Part shown: positions 25,701-36,783 of the stretch, one piece after another | Layout of the letters: every line of letters begins with the position of its first letter | How positions within the stretch are numbered: the first letter of the stretch is position 1 | Assembly (NCBI RefSeq): GCF_932276165.1 | Contig: NC_063995.1 | Coordinates: 3,720,001-3,784,000, forward strand | Source of the DNA: Plutella xylostella | Lineage: Eukaryota; Arthropoda; Insecta; Lepidoptera; Plutellidae | Length of the DNA: 64,000 nt | Direction: 5' to 3' | Notes under the pieces: generated by a model | What the model was told of the DNA's origin: nothing | The model's input: only the letters and a program-made list of their open reading frames with translations | The model's database searches: none | Program-made: the position numbers and the translations under genes

Positions 25701-26430
25701 GTTTGGCTGAATTCTTGTAGAGAAGGACTTATATGCGAATGTATTCATAATTTATCAGTTCATGCTATGGTAGATTTACTTATGTGAAAAACTGGACGTA
25801 AAGACTTCATGGCCTAGTAAAGTTTTTAGTAACTGTCTGTTGTGCCGAGGGTGCCAGGTTGAAAGGTGAAACACAGATAATATTAAGAATGGAAATATAG
25901 GCTCACCTTTACATTGGGCATTTTATACACAATACTGACGAAAGGTGGATGCAGCAATGCACTTTTGCCTGTAGTAGAAGGCGTGAGTGTGTGTTGAACT
26001 TTTAAGTCTATTTTTTTAAGTAAAAATGTAAGATTTAAGACAGTGTTCGAAATAACTAAATACACAATTATTTATTAAAACAGGAACAGTAACATTCAAA
26101 AAAGGAGGTCTTTAAAATATTCTGACCAATATAAAGCATAACATCACTTAAATGACTGAATTGGATCACCGTTCTATCTAATTGAAGATTCTCACTACCT
26201 TTGTCTAGTAATTTCTCCCATGAACCTGATAACAGCAATAAATGGGCCATTATTTTATTTTGGGTACAATTTGACATATTTTTACAGATATTTTTTTCAA
26301 AAATAAACTTCTTATTAATTAACCTTTCAATATTTATTTATGTTAATTAACATTTATATTATTCATTAAATACATTTGCAGCGATGTTTTCTTGCTATTT
26401 CTTAAAGTTATTGACGTTTAATCGAGGAAC
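22746..26430. other. Intergenic, nothing recognised
   Basis: About 3.7 kb of AT-rich DNA. Short frames (24525-24783, 25883-26277, antisense) have no recognisable domains. A GC-richer island lies near 24815-24880. Regulatory content cannot be judged from one sequence. Confidence 0.4.
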
Positions 26431-26439
26431 GATGAGAAA

Positions 26440-27287
26440 AAAATACTACTGCGTTACTTTCATACAAAATTATGTTTTATTGTTAGGAACATATATTTTG
26501 GTTCGTAAACATATACCAGATAAAAAGTAAGAAAAAAAACATTAATCTAACAGTTTAAATTACAAAATATTCTCAGTTTTGTTATTCATTCTATAATAAA
26601 GTTTCCCACTGCGTTACCAATCAATAAGTTTTAATGCAATACTTTTCGAAAAACGGACAAAATAATCATAATTTTTTGCTCAAAGTTTTAGAAATAGCTC
26701 TAAATAAGCTGAATTATAATTATTATATTTAGTTTAACATTTTTTCTAATATAGAGTAGCTAAAATGTTTGTGAATACTCTCAGGAAACGAGGGACAAAT
26801 AGATAACGCTGTGGTTAATTGGTAACACAGTGGTATCTCAATCACAATCTTTATACTTTCTTCAATTAAAACTAATCATAATGTGAAAAAAACTATCAAA
26901 CTAAAATTAACAGAACTCTTTGTTTAATATCAAACATTAAAATCGCTGAAAATATAACAACTTAATACTAAGAAATATTTCTCATTTTTTTGCCTATAAA
27001 GCCGTTGTTTTTCAGCCGCTGTTTACGCCATTGAGTCTGAAATGTTATACTGTAACAAATAATATGCTCAAATGTTATATTTGTACCATAAATTGAGTAA
27101 CAGATACCTGAAAACTATAAGAAAAACCCCTGAGTTACTATAGCTACAACTGCGTTACTGAAAAAGTAACGAAGTGTAGCGGTAACGCAGTTGTAAAACA
27201 ATAACCTATTTGAAGTTAGTACTTAAATGAATACACATACATGGGATATCAAAATGCCCTAATAATTGTTACTAATTATTACATATA
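26440..27287. repeat. Left part of a region with scattered GCGTTAC words
   Basis: The word CTGCGTTACC, or its reverse complement GGTAACGCAG with small changes, recurs at about 26449, 26609, 26802, 26821, 27129, 27149 and 27181 in both orientations. The words resume beyond the Gypsy element at 32853, 33265 and 33286. The flanks look like one repeat split by that insertion. Element class and ends were not found. Confidence 0.5.
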
Positions 27288-27558
27288 TGTGGGACCAGGC
27301 GGTGGAAATGAAAACCAAAAGTATTTCACTGAATCACGTTTATTCCAGTATCACATCCTTTAAAAAACAATTTTATCTTCGAGCACAACAACCTTTTCTA
27401 ATCCTCCATCTTTTCTTAATCCTTTCACTCACTCATTCTTCGTTCCTTTCATAGACAATACTTCCTTTCATAGATAATACTCGCTTTCATAGACAATAGT
27501 TCCTATCATACACTCTGCACTATCAAATATTATTAAATGACAATGTTACACTCCTACA
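27288..27558 (-). repeat. 3' LTR of the Gypsy element
   Basis: 271 bp, identical by eye to 32529-32799. It contains three near-tandem CTTTCATAGACAATA-type units around 27446-27505. Next to it at 27559 is an internal block, CGGCCATCCTG, shared with the shortened element at 2953. Confidence 0.95.
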
Positions 27559-28370
27559 ACTCGGCCATCCTGTATAGTAGTCTGACCTCAGGCTACTCTA
27601 AACAATCTAACACAACTTTAACTTCAATAACAAACAACAATTAAATAACTTTACAATTTTTCAACAACAAAAATATTAATCTAACAGTTAAGTATAACTT
27701 TCCTTAAGTGACTCTAATCATTCACACAAAAAAACAAATTTAAGTACAGTTTCAGAATAGACCTATACCTAAATTACACAAACATTTAAAATAAACAAAT
27801 TACCTTACTCTTAAATAAGAAAGTTATGTTAATGTTAACATCAGCTAGGGAATAAACATCACCCTTAAAACACAACAAGTACTTCAACAAAAGTATGAAC
27901 TTCTCAACATCTAACACAAAAAAAACATTATTTACCATAAAATGATGGTAAGTAGTTACAGAATAACACTGCAAAAAAAATCTTTAAGTTAAATCAATAG
28001 TATTTACCTTTTTAAACTACATAGCTACTTATTACACATAACATAGCACACCCTTACTTAGACTTCAGTAAATACAAGCTTATTATGATATTAAACACAA
28101 CATTTAAATACCAATAAACATTTTATATCCCTACCTAACAAAATAACAGCTGTAACTTTATTATTCTGAAAATAAAGTTATTATTATTGAAACAATGTTA
28201 CATATTTAAATATGTTAACTACTCTTACTCAACCCATAAAAATACAGTTAAACTTTAATGTTATTATCTTATTTTAAATTTAAGCACAATAGAAATTTAA
28301 ATAACAGCTGATACCTATACCAAATCATATTGGGTAAACCTCTTTCAACCAAACTGTTATGAAATTAAAA
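27559..28370 (-). other. 3' untranslated internal region of the Gypsy element
   Basis: Very AT-rich, between the end of Gag-Pol and the 3' LTR. No env-like reading frame; the only frame on this strand (27974-27786, 62 codons) has no recognisable feature. Confidence 0.6.
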
Positions 28371-31300
28371 TCATGGCCACATTTTCATGTAGTCTACACC
28401 CGTTGAGGTTTTCCTAGGTCCTTCAGTATTAAGATCAACTTTCTCTACATGGTACCTACCTTTACCTACTTTCTTTACTACTTGATAAGGTCCGAGAAAT
28501 TTTGGTTTAAGCTTCAAAGTATTACCGAATTGAGTTCTCTGTATGGCTACAATATCCCCAACTACATAGTCCTGAGCTTCTTTCCTTTTCCTATTATAAG
28601 TTCTTCTGTTCTCTTCTTGAACCTTCAATATCTGTACTTTAGCTGCTTGTCTTACATTGTCTCTCCTTTCCATGAAATGTTGTCTGCATTCTTCATCTAA
28701 TAATTCTATGAGCTTTATATCTTCTTTCTGCTTCAGCTTTGTACCGGTAAGCAAGTTAAATGGTGATGTGTTAATCGACCTTTGATAAGTGCCATTTATC
28801 ACTCTTTGCACCTTACTAACATGTTTATACCAGTGAGTAGGTTCTTCAATACACATCTTGGTCAAAACAGATATGATAATCCTGTGGATGCGTTCTACTT
28901 GGCCGTTTCCTCTTGGTATACCAGTTGTTACAGCATGATGTTGAATCCCTTCTTCTTGGCAGTAATCTTTAAATTCTTGTCCAGTAAAGGCAGCTCCCTT
29001 ATCAGTAATATACCTCGTTGGATTTCCATAGTCCTTCTGATGTAGCCTCAGCTTCTCTACAGTTTCCTTTGCAGTCAACGTCTTAGTAGGGTAAATCCAG
29101 ACAAACTTCGTGAATGCATCTACTACTGTTAAGATATAGTTGTACATTTTCTTGGTTGCATCCAATGGTCCAAGATGATCAATATGTAACGTCTCTAGTG
29201 GCAGCTCTCCTTTGTCTATTGGACTGAGAAATCCTTCTTGTTTCCCTTCCTTCTTGCTTGCTAATATGCATGGTACACATCCTAAAATCACTCTATCTAT
29301 CTTCTTGGCTAGGTCTTTTATGTAGTAGTCTTTATCTATTATGTCCATGGTCTTCTTTTTTCCAAAATGTCCAATTTCATGTGCTCTCTTTATGATTTCG
29401 GTCTCCATGATGTCAGGTATTACCAACTTTTTCTCTACACCTTTGTATATCAAGTCATTTTCTATGTAGAAATCCTTGTATTCTGTCTTCTCATTCAGTA
29501 CTTCTCTTAAAACACTTAAGTCGCTGTCTTCCTTTTGTGCTTTACATATCCGTGCATGTAATTCTGAATGTATCAGATAACAGTGAGGGTTTCTGCTTAA
29601 TGAATCTACATGAGACATCTTAGCTCCAGCTCGGTGTTCCACTTCATAATCAAAATCTTGTAGGAATAAAACCCATCTTGCCACCTTGGCTGATACTTCT
29701 TTCTTATAAAGCGTCTTCTGAAATGCTGCACAATCAGTGACTATCTTGAAGTGTATTCCAAACAAATACTTCCTGAATTTTCTCACTCCTTCGACAACTG
29801 CTAGAGCTTCGAGTTCATAACTTGTATAGTTTCTTTGTTCCGTCTCGCTAGTCTTTCTACTCATGTAGTGTACTGGATGTAACTTCCCATCTTTCTCCTT
29901 CTGCATCAAAATGGCTGCATATCCATATTTTGAGGCATCTGTGTGCATCTCCGTGTCAAGACCAACTTCATATATCTTCAGTACCGGTTCACTACATAGT
30001 TTAGTCTTCAATACTTCAAAAGCATGTCTTTCCTCTTCACCAAAGTAGAATTCTTTCTCCTTCTTAAGTAAGTCTGTGAGAGGCCTCGCTATCACTGCAT
30101 AATTCTCAATGTACTTCCTGAAGTATGAGGTAAGACCCACAAAACTATGAACTTGCTTTACTGTCTTTGGCTCTGGGAAACATCTGACTGCTTCTGTTTT
30201 GCTTGGTGAAGGCTTCACTGTACCATCTTCAATGACATGGCCCAAATATTCAACTTTTCTTTGTAATAACTGTGTCTTCTTCCAATTAATTTCAAGTCCG
30301 TACTCAGACGACACTTTCAATACTATCTTTAGTCTTTCAATAGCTTCTTCTTCATTCTCTGCCAGAATTATAACATCGTCGATGAATATTAGCACTATTC
30401 CACTAGCAATCTGCTCTCTGAAAATGATGTTAATAAATCGGCTGAAGTATTTAGGACATATAGAAAGTCCAAAAGGAGCTCGGAGGAACTCGTACTGTCC
30501 TTCAGGGCTGCTTGTCACAAACGCCGTGTATTTTACTGACTCTTCTTCTACTGGCAGATGAAAAAATCCGTTTTTCAAGTCTAAAGTACTAAATACCCTA
30601 GAACTACTCAGCTTGTCTATGTGATCATCTATAACCGGCAATGGGTATTCATCTTTAATCATCTTTTGGTTAATTTTCCTATAGTCTACGCAAACCCTAA
30701 TACTACCATCTTTCTTTGTAACCAATACTAATGGACTTGCATACTCAGAATAACTAGGTCTTATTATCTCCTTAGCTAACCACTCTTCCACCTGACGCCT
30801 AACAACTTCTTCCTCTTTGATAGCTAACCTTCGTGGACGCTGAGCTACAGGCACTTCATCTTTTAAAATAATCTTCAACTTTATTGGAGCCTCTTTAGTA
30901 AACATGGGCTTGTAACTAGCAACAAGTTCCTGTACCTCTGGATTACTACATAAAGGTTCATCAGCCTCAATAGGTAAACACAACATGTACTGACCACCTT
31001 CAGTTTGTGCCATGAGCTTAACTGTACCCTTGTCTAACAACACAGTTGTATTCAACAGAAATGGTTGACCCAATATGACTTCGTATGGCATAACACCGCA
31101 TGGAACAATATAGAATACAGTATCAAAATATTTACCATCAACTTTGATCGTAGTATGGAACTTTCCCACGGAACATACCCTAGATGCACCCAGTCCAGTG
31201 AGCACCACCTTGTCCTCGTTGTCCTCGTCATGTCCAGCTTTGTTAAGCCGGGACAACAGCTCCGACGACATCAGGTTGACATCGCTGCCCGAGTCTATCA

Positions 31301-32354
31301 AGGCCTCAACGTCTACATCACTTATTTTGACTAATTTCACTGATTTATTCGAATTAAACAGAGATTCACTGACCGCACTGTTTGTGTTTACATTTACTCG
31401 CATGACACTTTGACTTTGACACTGACAGTTACACGATCCCGTTCCTTCGACTTCGTTCACTTCGTTCGTTCCGCGTCGTTCCCGTTCACCGTTCACTGCA
31501 GCGGCAGCGCCATCTTCTGGAATGACCGATACGCACATCGTCCGCTGACCGGAGGCGCCGTTTCCGCTTCCGCGGCTCCCACCCTGTTGTTGTTGATGCC
31601 TCGTCGTAGTAGAAGATCGGCATTCCGTTCCAATATGGCCGAAATTGTTGCAACGAAAACATTTCACGCCATTGGGACACCGATTTGCGAGATGATTCTT
31701 GTCTCCGCAGTTGTAGCAACTGCGACCATCGGGTCTCGCCGTCTCTTTCTTCTCACGTGAAGATGAAAACACATTTTGCGTTTTACTTTCAACTTCAGTC
31801 TTCTTTACCGTCTTGGATTTCATCTTCTCGTAAATGGCCAACTTCTCCTTTAGAACAGAATAGGTAGTGACACCGTATAAGATAGCCTTGTTATTCTCAT
31901 AGTCAGTAATGCCGTCAACGATATATTGAATCGCAACGTAGTCGGCAAACTTGGCTCTTTTGCCCAACTCCTTCATAGTTAGCATATACTGGTAGTACGT
32001 CTCATCTTTCTTCTTCTTCCTCGTAGCCATCAGCTCGTGCATTTCCTTGCTGTTCAATGCATCGGGAAATTCCTTTTGTAAGGCAGCACTCAGTTCATCG
32101 AATGTTTTAAACGTCTTCTCCGTCCTCAGCCACAACTCAGCCGTACCAACAAGCGACCGTCGAGCGACAATGAGCTTCTGCTGGGCAGTCCATCCGAATA
32201 TCTCGGCATTATCCTCAATGTCGGCGGCCCACTTCGCCGAGGAATACGTCTTGTCTTCGCCATTAAATTTGGTGATTCCGCTGAATCCGTCGTTTGACGC
32301 CATGCTACCAAGCATCGCGTTGCTGCTTGCGTCGTTTTTTGTTGTCGTCGTCAT
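28371..32354 (-). CDS. Gag-Pol polyprotein of the Ty3/Gypsy element
   Basis: 1327 residues in a single frame, so no frameshift separates Gag from Pol. Order seen: Gag (about 20-185); two CCHC zinc knuckles at 213-226 and 232-245 (CYNCG and CFRCN); aspartic protease with DSG at 354-356; reverse transcriptase with YPLPVIDD (570), LDLKNGF (591) and the catalytic FIDD (657-660, where YxDD is usual); RNase H with TDAS (804-807); integrase with HEIGH/CVPC finger (992-1029) and D1059, D1118, E1154 as the DDE triad. It packages, copies and inserts the element. All catalytic residues looked for are present. The Gag N-terminus is closely related to that of the deleted element at 3213-4226. Confidence 0.95.
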   Translation of the reverse strand: MTTTTKNDASSNAMLGSMASNDGFSGITKFNGEDKTYSSAKWAADIEDNAEIFGWTAQQKLIVARRSLVGTAELWLRTEKTFKTFDELSAALQKEFPDALNSKEMHELMATRKKKKDETYYQYMLTMKELGKRAKFADYVAIQYIVDGITDYENNKAILYGVTTYSVLKEKLAIYEKMKSKTVKKTEVESKTQNVFSSSREKKETARPDGRSCYNCGDKNHLANRCPNGVKCFRCNNFGHIGTECRSSTTTRHQQQQGGSRGSGNGASGQRTMCVSVIPEDGAAAAVNGERERRGTNEVNEVEGTGSCNCQCQSQSVMRVNVNTNSAVSESLFNSNKSVKLVKISDVDVEALIDSGSDVNLMSSELLSRLNKAGHDEDNEDKVVLTGLGASRVCSVGKFHTTIKVDGKYFDTVFYIVPCGVMPYEVILGQPFLLNTTVLLDKGTVKLMAQTEGGQYMLCLPIEADEPLCSNPEVQELVASYKPMFTKEAPIKLKIILKDEVPVAQRPRRLAIKEEEVVRRQVEEWLAKEIIRPSYSEYASPLVLVTKKDGSIRVCVDYRKINQKMIKDEYPLPVIDDHIDKLSSSRVFSTLDLKNGFFHLPVEEESVKYTAFVTSSPEGQYEFLRAPFGLSICPKYFSRFINIIFREQIASGIVLIFIDDVIILAENEEEAIERLKIVLKVSSEYGLEINWKKTQLLQRKVEYLGHVIEDGTVKPSPSKTEAVRCFPEPKTVKQVHSFVGLTSYFRKYIENYAVIARPLTDLLKKEKEFYFGEEERHAFEVLKTKLCSEPVLKIYEVGLDTEMHTDASKYGYAAILMQKEKDGKLHPVHYMSRKTSETEQRNYTSYELEALAVVEGVRKFRKYLFGIHFKIVTDCAAFQKTLYKKEVSAKVARWVLFLQDFDYEVEHRAGAKMSHVDSLSRNPHCYLIHSELHARICKAQKEDSDLSVLREVLNEKTEYKDFYIENDLIYKGVEKKLVIPDIMETEIIKRAHEIGHFGKKKTMDIIDKDYYIKDLAKKIDRVILGCVPCILASKKEGKQEGFLSPIDKGELPLETLHIDHLGPLDATKKMYNYILTVVDAFTKFVWIYPTKTLTAKETVEKLRLHQKDYGNPTRYITDKGAAFTGQEFKDYCQEEGIQHHAVTTGIPRGNGQVERIHRIIISVLTKMCIEEPTHWYKHVSKVQRVINGTYQRSINTSPFNLLTGTKLKQKEDIKLIELLDEECRQHFMERRDNVRQAAKVQILKVQEENRRTYNRKRKEAQDYVVGDIVAIQRTQFGNTLKLKPKFLGPYQVVKKVGKGRYHVEKVDLNTEGPRKTSTGVDYMKMWP

Positions 32355-32506
32355 TTTCCGTCTTCTTCTTTTACTTTATTTTATTTCGTCGTTACTTTTT
32401 CAACTTTATTTTATTTCGTCGTAGGTATTTTGTTTTCCGTCTTTAATGGCCGTCGTCGTCCTGTGTGCTCATCATCACGCGTCGTTTTTTGGCATTTCCA
32501 CGCTCG

Positions 32507-32524
32507 ATCCCGGACGAGCCCCCA
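32507..32524 (-). other. Primer binding site, tRNA-Pro type
   Basis: Minus strand TGGGGGCTCGTCCGGGAT, 4 nt inside the 5' LTR. Complementary to the 3' end of tRNA-Pro and identical to the site at 4391-4408. Confidence 0.85.
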
Positions 32525-32528
32525 AAAT

Positions 32529-32799
32529 TGTGGGACCAGGCGGTGGAAATGAAAACCAAAAGTATTTCACTGAATCACGTTTATTCCAGTATCACATCCT
32601 TTAAAAAACAATTTTATCTTCGAGCACAACAACCTTTTCTAATCCTCCATCTTTTCTTAATCCTTTCACTCACTCATTCTTCGTTCCTTTCATAGACAAT
32701 ACTTCCTTTCATAGATAATACTCGCTTTCATAGACAATAGTTCCTATCATACACTCTGCACTATCAAATATTATTAAATGACAATGTTACACTCCTACA
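32529..32799 (-). repeat. 5' LTR of the Gypsy element
   Basis: 271 bp, identical by eye to the other LTR. As the 5' LTR it would carry the element's promoter; no TATA box is obvious. TATA follows at 32800-32803 as the target duplication. Confidence 0.95.
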
Positions 32800-32803
32800 T
32801 ATA

Positions 32804-33340
32804 TTGCATGAAATAAAATAATAAATATCTATAAAACTCACCGTATGTCGCCGGTAACTCAGTGGCGTCACAATAAATACACGCGCTTCTCTCCAGGACT
32901 CTCATCCGAAAGACTTGGTCATTTTATCCGTCCCGCTCTCCTTCCTGCACTCCGATACAAATACACAGCCATTCAAATGATCTTAGGTGTAAGAACGTGA
33001 AAAAAAGTTTATTTATGATTGAATTTCCTAGGGTAACCTAGTGTAGGTGTATTTTTGCTTAGGCTTGGGGACTCGGCCAGGAATATTAATTGTCCCATAA
33101 TATGTTCATATAAAATCATGAATATTACCGTGAAGTAAAGTTTAAATAATGACATATTCGTTATAATATTCAAAAAAATTGTTTCCATTATAATTTTTTA
33201 CACACGTTGTGCTTGTTTCATATGACTCGCTCCGAGGGACAGACAATTTTTGTATGAAAAACAATTGCGTTACCAAAAACAACAACAGAGTTACCGTAAT
33301 TTGTAAATAAATAAAGTATTTTATATAAATTCATTATATT
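32804..33340. repeat. Right part of the GCGTTAC-word region
   Basis: Continues the repeat seen at 26440-27287: GGTAACTCAGTGG at 32853, TTGCGTTACC at 33265 and GAGTTACCG at 33286. No coding sequence. Confidence 0.45.
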
Positions 33341-34180
33341 TTCTGTGACCGGTGTCTTATTTAATTGCTACAGACGGTAGCTTTATTCCTGAATTTCATT
33401 ATTAAATTTTTAAAAAATGTTTCTTTGTAGGGGACCGATAATGGTCCCTAAAATAAAATAATGGCCCAAATAGTTGACGACAATGATATTAAATTAATCA
33501 AATCAAACCCTGTAGGTGCAAAAAAATAAAATCAATGATTGTGCATTATGTAGATGGCAGTGGCATTTATAACAGCGGTGAAGCGGCGGCGGTTGGGGGT
33601 TACACTAGCTTACGAAGAATGACGTTTCGGAGCGCTTCTGTACAATGGAACATAAAAGAGTAGAGAATAATTGAGGGCGTTGCAATCTAAGAAAGTGGCC
33701 ACACTATTATAGTATAGAAAACGGACAAAAGTATCACGATACTTTAGCAGAAAAAATCAAAACGAGAAATGTTTCAAATATTTACTAATTATAAAATGCG
33801 ACTTTTTGGGGAGGTTTATGTTAAGAGAAGAAATTAGTAGGGGAGAGGGGGGCAGTCTTGAATGAATTTCATTAAATCAAATCAACTGTAACTTTTATTT
33901 CATTGTGTATTTCATAATGTTTTTTTGCACTGAAACATGTGTTGGTTATCCCATTATGTAATTACTATAGGAGAAAAGTGATAGTATCACACATCGATAT
34001 TTTATGGGTGAATTTCCCGCGGCCAAAAATTGCGTGGCATCAATGAAATCGGTACTAAAAAACCAAGTTATAATTTTCTAATATTTTTTTCCGGTTAAGT
34101 CAAATAGTTATCTATGTGTTGCACTAAATATTTTATTAATAGGATTAATGGATATTTTTAAAAAAAATATTAAACCCCCA
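33341..34180. other. Intergenic, nothing recognised
   Basis: AT-rich; no gene or clear repeat boundary. Confidence 0.35.
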
Positions 34181-34184
34181 AATC

Positions 34185-34920
34185 TTTCATTGCCGTGTCT
34201 GTCCCCACGTTACCACGTTTTGTATTATTCTTCATTGATGAAAAAATATTGAGTATTGATAGTTAAACTTAGTTTCATTTGATACATTAATAGTTAAAGT
34301 ATTGTCACGGAATACATTTATTGAAATATATAAAGAATATAACGAACGGTAAGTGAAAATTCATGTGTCCCAGAACTTCTGTTCATTGCCGTGTCCTAAA
34401 CATGATCAAGGCTATTGTTTTACCTATGAACTTGGGTGCCCCCCTCAGTGCGCTAATCGTTTCTTACAAGTGTCGCCTAACTGCTCGACGTGGAAGGAGG
34501 TACATCGGTGCCCGCGTTTTTGCGCTATAGTGAAAATCAGTAAAAATTTTGGGGACTGGACATTTTTTCTTTCATTGCCGTGGATAGATATAACTTCTAT
34601 AAAATTAAGTTTGTCTTCTAGAGTAAGCATTCAAAAGAAAGCTTTTTGAAAATATTTACCTTATAAAGTGTTTATTTCTTCGAATAGTTAATACTTTTTT
34701 AGTTATTTATATTTAATGCCTTGATTTTCATCGCCATGCTTTCATTTCCGTGGCTTCCGTGGCCAATATTTGCTATGGCAATGAAAAAAAAGCCACGGCA
34801 ATGAAAAAAATTTCATTGCCATGTCTTGTAAAATAATTTGTATTCATTGCCGTGGTTATGTTATTCATTTCCGTGGCCAGGTTATTCATTTCCGTGACTT
34901 ATGTTTTCATCGCCGTGGTA
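34185..34920 (+). repeat. Array of TTCATTGCCGTGG words, left block
   Basis: The core TTCATTGCCGTGG, with T/C swaps in the middle, occurs at about 34185, 34382, 34570, 34740, 34812, 34843, 34864, 34885 and 34906, plus reversed copies at 34773-34805. The last four start exactly 21 bp apart. A matching array lies at 37441-37538. No reading frame here is credible. Confidence 0.85.
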
Positions 34921-35110
34921 TGTATGATTAGGCAAAGTAACATATCTTTTACCTGTAATACAGGTAATACCGATGACATTACCTACAGAACTAGTCAAAT
35001 TACCTCTTTTTGCAGTGCGTATCGCGATGTATAAAAACGAAATATATAATATGACATTAATAATAACAATCACAACATAATTATAATGAACGTTATGTAT
35101 AAATAAGACC

Positions 35111-35445
35111 GGTGGTAGCTCAGTCGGGTAAGCGCCCGCTTCCCACTCCAATAATGGGGGTGCGAATTCCAGCGCTGACATGTACCAATGTGTTCCTTTG
35201 AATTTAAATACAATGTATACCATCGCTCTTACGGTGAAGGAAAACATCGTGAAGAACCCTGCATATCTACCTATAGATTTAGCACATCTAGATAATATGC
35301 GAACCCACCAACTCGTCTCAACCGTGGTGGGAAATGGTCCAAGCTTAGAAAGGCAGCAGCTTAGACCTTGGGGATATGCACATTGCACAAAGGTCACATT
35401 CGAGAGAGCCAGGTGCAGGTACTTACACCTCCCACAGATAGTAGA
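35111..35445 (+). repeat. tRNA-derived SINE, family B copy 1
   Basis: The head GGTGGTAGCTCAGTCGGGTA with a decayed B-box (GTGCGAATTCC) is followed by GCGCTGACATGTACCAATG, CATCGCTCTTACGGTGAAGG and AATGGTCCAAGCTTAGAAAG. The body matches the copy at 63724-64000. The tRNA-like part no longer folds as a functional tRNA. Confidence 0.8.
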
Positions 35446-35464
35446 ATAGAATATAATAGAACAT

Positions 35465-36698
35465 ACATCTCTGCAGGAACTCATCTGGATGCTAAGTGGC
35501 CTTAATGCTGCTTGCAACGTGTAGGCCTCCGTATGAACTTGGGCAAGACAAAAGTCATGTAGAATGTTCACATAAAACCGGAGCCGGTGATCGTTCGTGA
35601 GACAACTATCGAAGTTGTGCAATAATATGATTACCTGAGGCAGACTATTCGGCTAGGCAGAAGCAACTTCGACAAGGAGGCTGAAAGGCGCATCCAACAG
35701 TCTTCAACCATTGCGCCCTGCCAGTTATGGCATATGGTGCAGAACCTTTTTTGGCCTAAGATTTATTTGCCTAATCTCGTATTGCATAGTAACGTTTGGT
35801 CAAAGTCTCATTTCGCCGAAAATTGTATGGCATAAATCTCGTTTAGTAAAAAGTTATTTCGCATAATCTTATTTAGCCTAATAACGGTATGGTCAAATCT
35901 CAAATAGCCTAACTATGGCATAGCTTATAAAAACTACTAATATTCATTTGGCTTTAACTTTGACGAAGCGTCTCCCTATATAGCGCAAAATGGTGCCTTG
36001 CATTAGGTATTTGCCTCGCTTTGGTCGTCGTCGCACCTACCTTTAGGTTTCGATCCCATGGGGTTTAATGGCGATTGTAATAATTATAATGGTCATTCAC
36101 TTTCGATATTTTGATCATTCAATATCGTGATTTTGGAGATGTAGGAGAAAAATACCACAATTTGTACATTTTAAAACATACTGAATATAGTATTTATTAA
36201 GATAATATTAGGAGAGAGAGAAACAAGATTATACCAATACGAACAATTTGAGCAAACGAGACTTAGATGTTTCAAGTTTGTGCCAAAAGAGTTTAAGACG
36301 AAACGAGTCTTATGCCACATAAGTCTTGGCAAAGTGATGATTCTACCAAAAAAGTTTAGACCTTACGAGTTATGCGAAATGAGTTCAGGATAATAAAGAT
36401 TAGGCGAGATGAGGGGAACCCGGTGCAGAGACCTGGACACTGATGGTGGGACTGGTCCACCGATTTAAAGTCACTCAGCGTGCTATGGAGAGAGCTATGC
36501 TTGGGGTTTCTCTAATGGATGGTATCAGAAAAGAAGTTATACGTCAGAGGACTAAGGTTACCAACATAGCTGTCAAAATATGCAAGTATAGGCAGGTAGC
36601 CGGTAGTGGCTGGATTCGGAAGACCGAGGACCGAGTGTTGTGGCGCTCCTTGGGAGAGGCCTATGTCCAGCATTGGATGATTATTGGCTGATGATGAC
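35465..36698 (+). pseudogene. RTE-type LINE fragment, split by an insertion
   Basis: Remnants of an RTE reverse transcriptase. The first piece (35465-35743) contains the TIRLGRSNFDKEAERRIQ region with stops. The second (36422-36698) contains HRFKVTQRAMERAMLGVSL and LWRSLGEAYVQ and ends GGCTGATGATGACA. Both belong to one copy, separated by a foldback-like element flanked by GGTGCAGA on each side. The copy is heavily mutated and truncated at the 5' end. Confidence 0.75.
35744..36421 (+). mobile_element. Foldback-like element with tandem degenerate repeats in its ends, copy 1
   Basis: Inserted in an RTE fragment with an 8-bp duplication GGTGCAGA (35736-35743, 36422-36429). It begins ACCTTTTTTGGCCTAAG, then has degenerate units like CATAATCTCGTTTG starting about 35755, 35770, 35785, 35800, 35816, 35831, 35846, 35862, 35877, 35892 and 35908 (period about 15.3 bp). 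The right end (36245-36410) carries similar units reversed (CAAACGAGACTTA, CGAAACGAGTCTTATGC). The core includes GGTTTCGATCCCATGG. A reversed partial copy lies at 42085-42538. Confidence 0.7.
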
Positions 36699-36783
36699 AA
36701 CATGTACATTTTATATTATTATACCAATTAAAATATACTATGATTTAGCAAAAAGTTCATAAAATATTCTATCATATCACATA

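Larger units (their letters stand above)
27288..32799 (-). mobile_element. Intact Ty3/Gypsy LTR retrotransposon
   Basis: A 5512-bp element with 271-bp LTRs (27288-27558 and 32529-32799) that appear identical by eye. Both begin TGTGGGACC and end CTCCTACA on the + strand. A TATA duplication flanks it (27284-27287 and 32800-32803). A tRNA-Pro primer site and one unbroken 1327-codon Gag-Pol frame lie inside; there is no env ORF. Identical LTRs and an open frame indicate recent insertion and possible competence. Confidence 0.95.

Noticed and set aside
35111..35185. Possible tRNA gene
   Set aside because: The T-arm is decayed, and the downstream body matches another SINE copy at 63724.
34882..35622. 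246-codon antisense frame
   Set aside because: It crosses a 21-bp repeat array, a SINE and an RTE fragment in succession; a chance frame.
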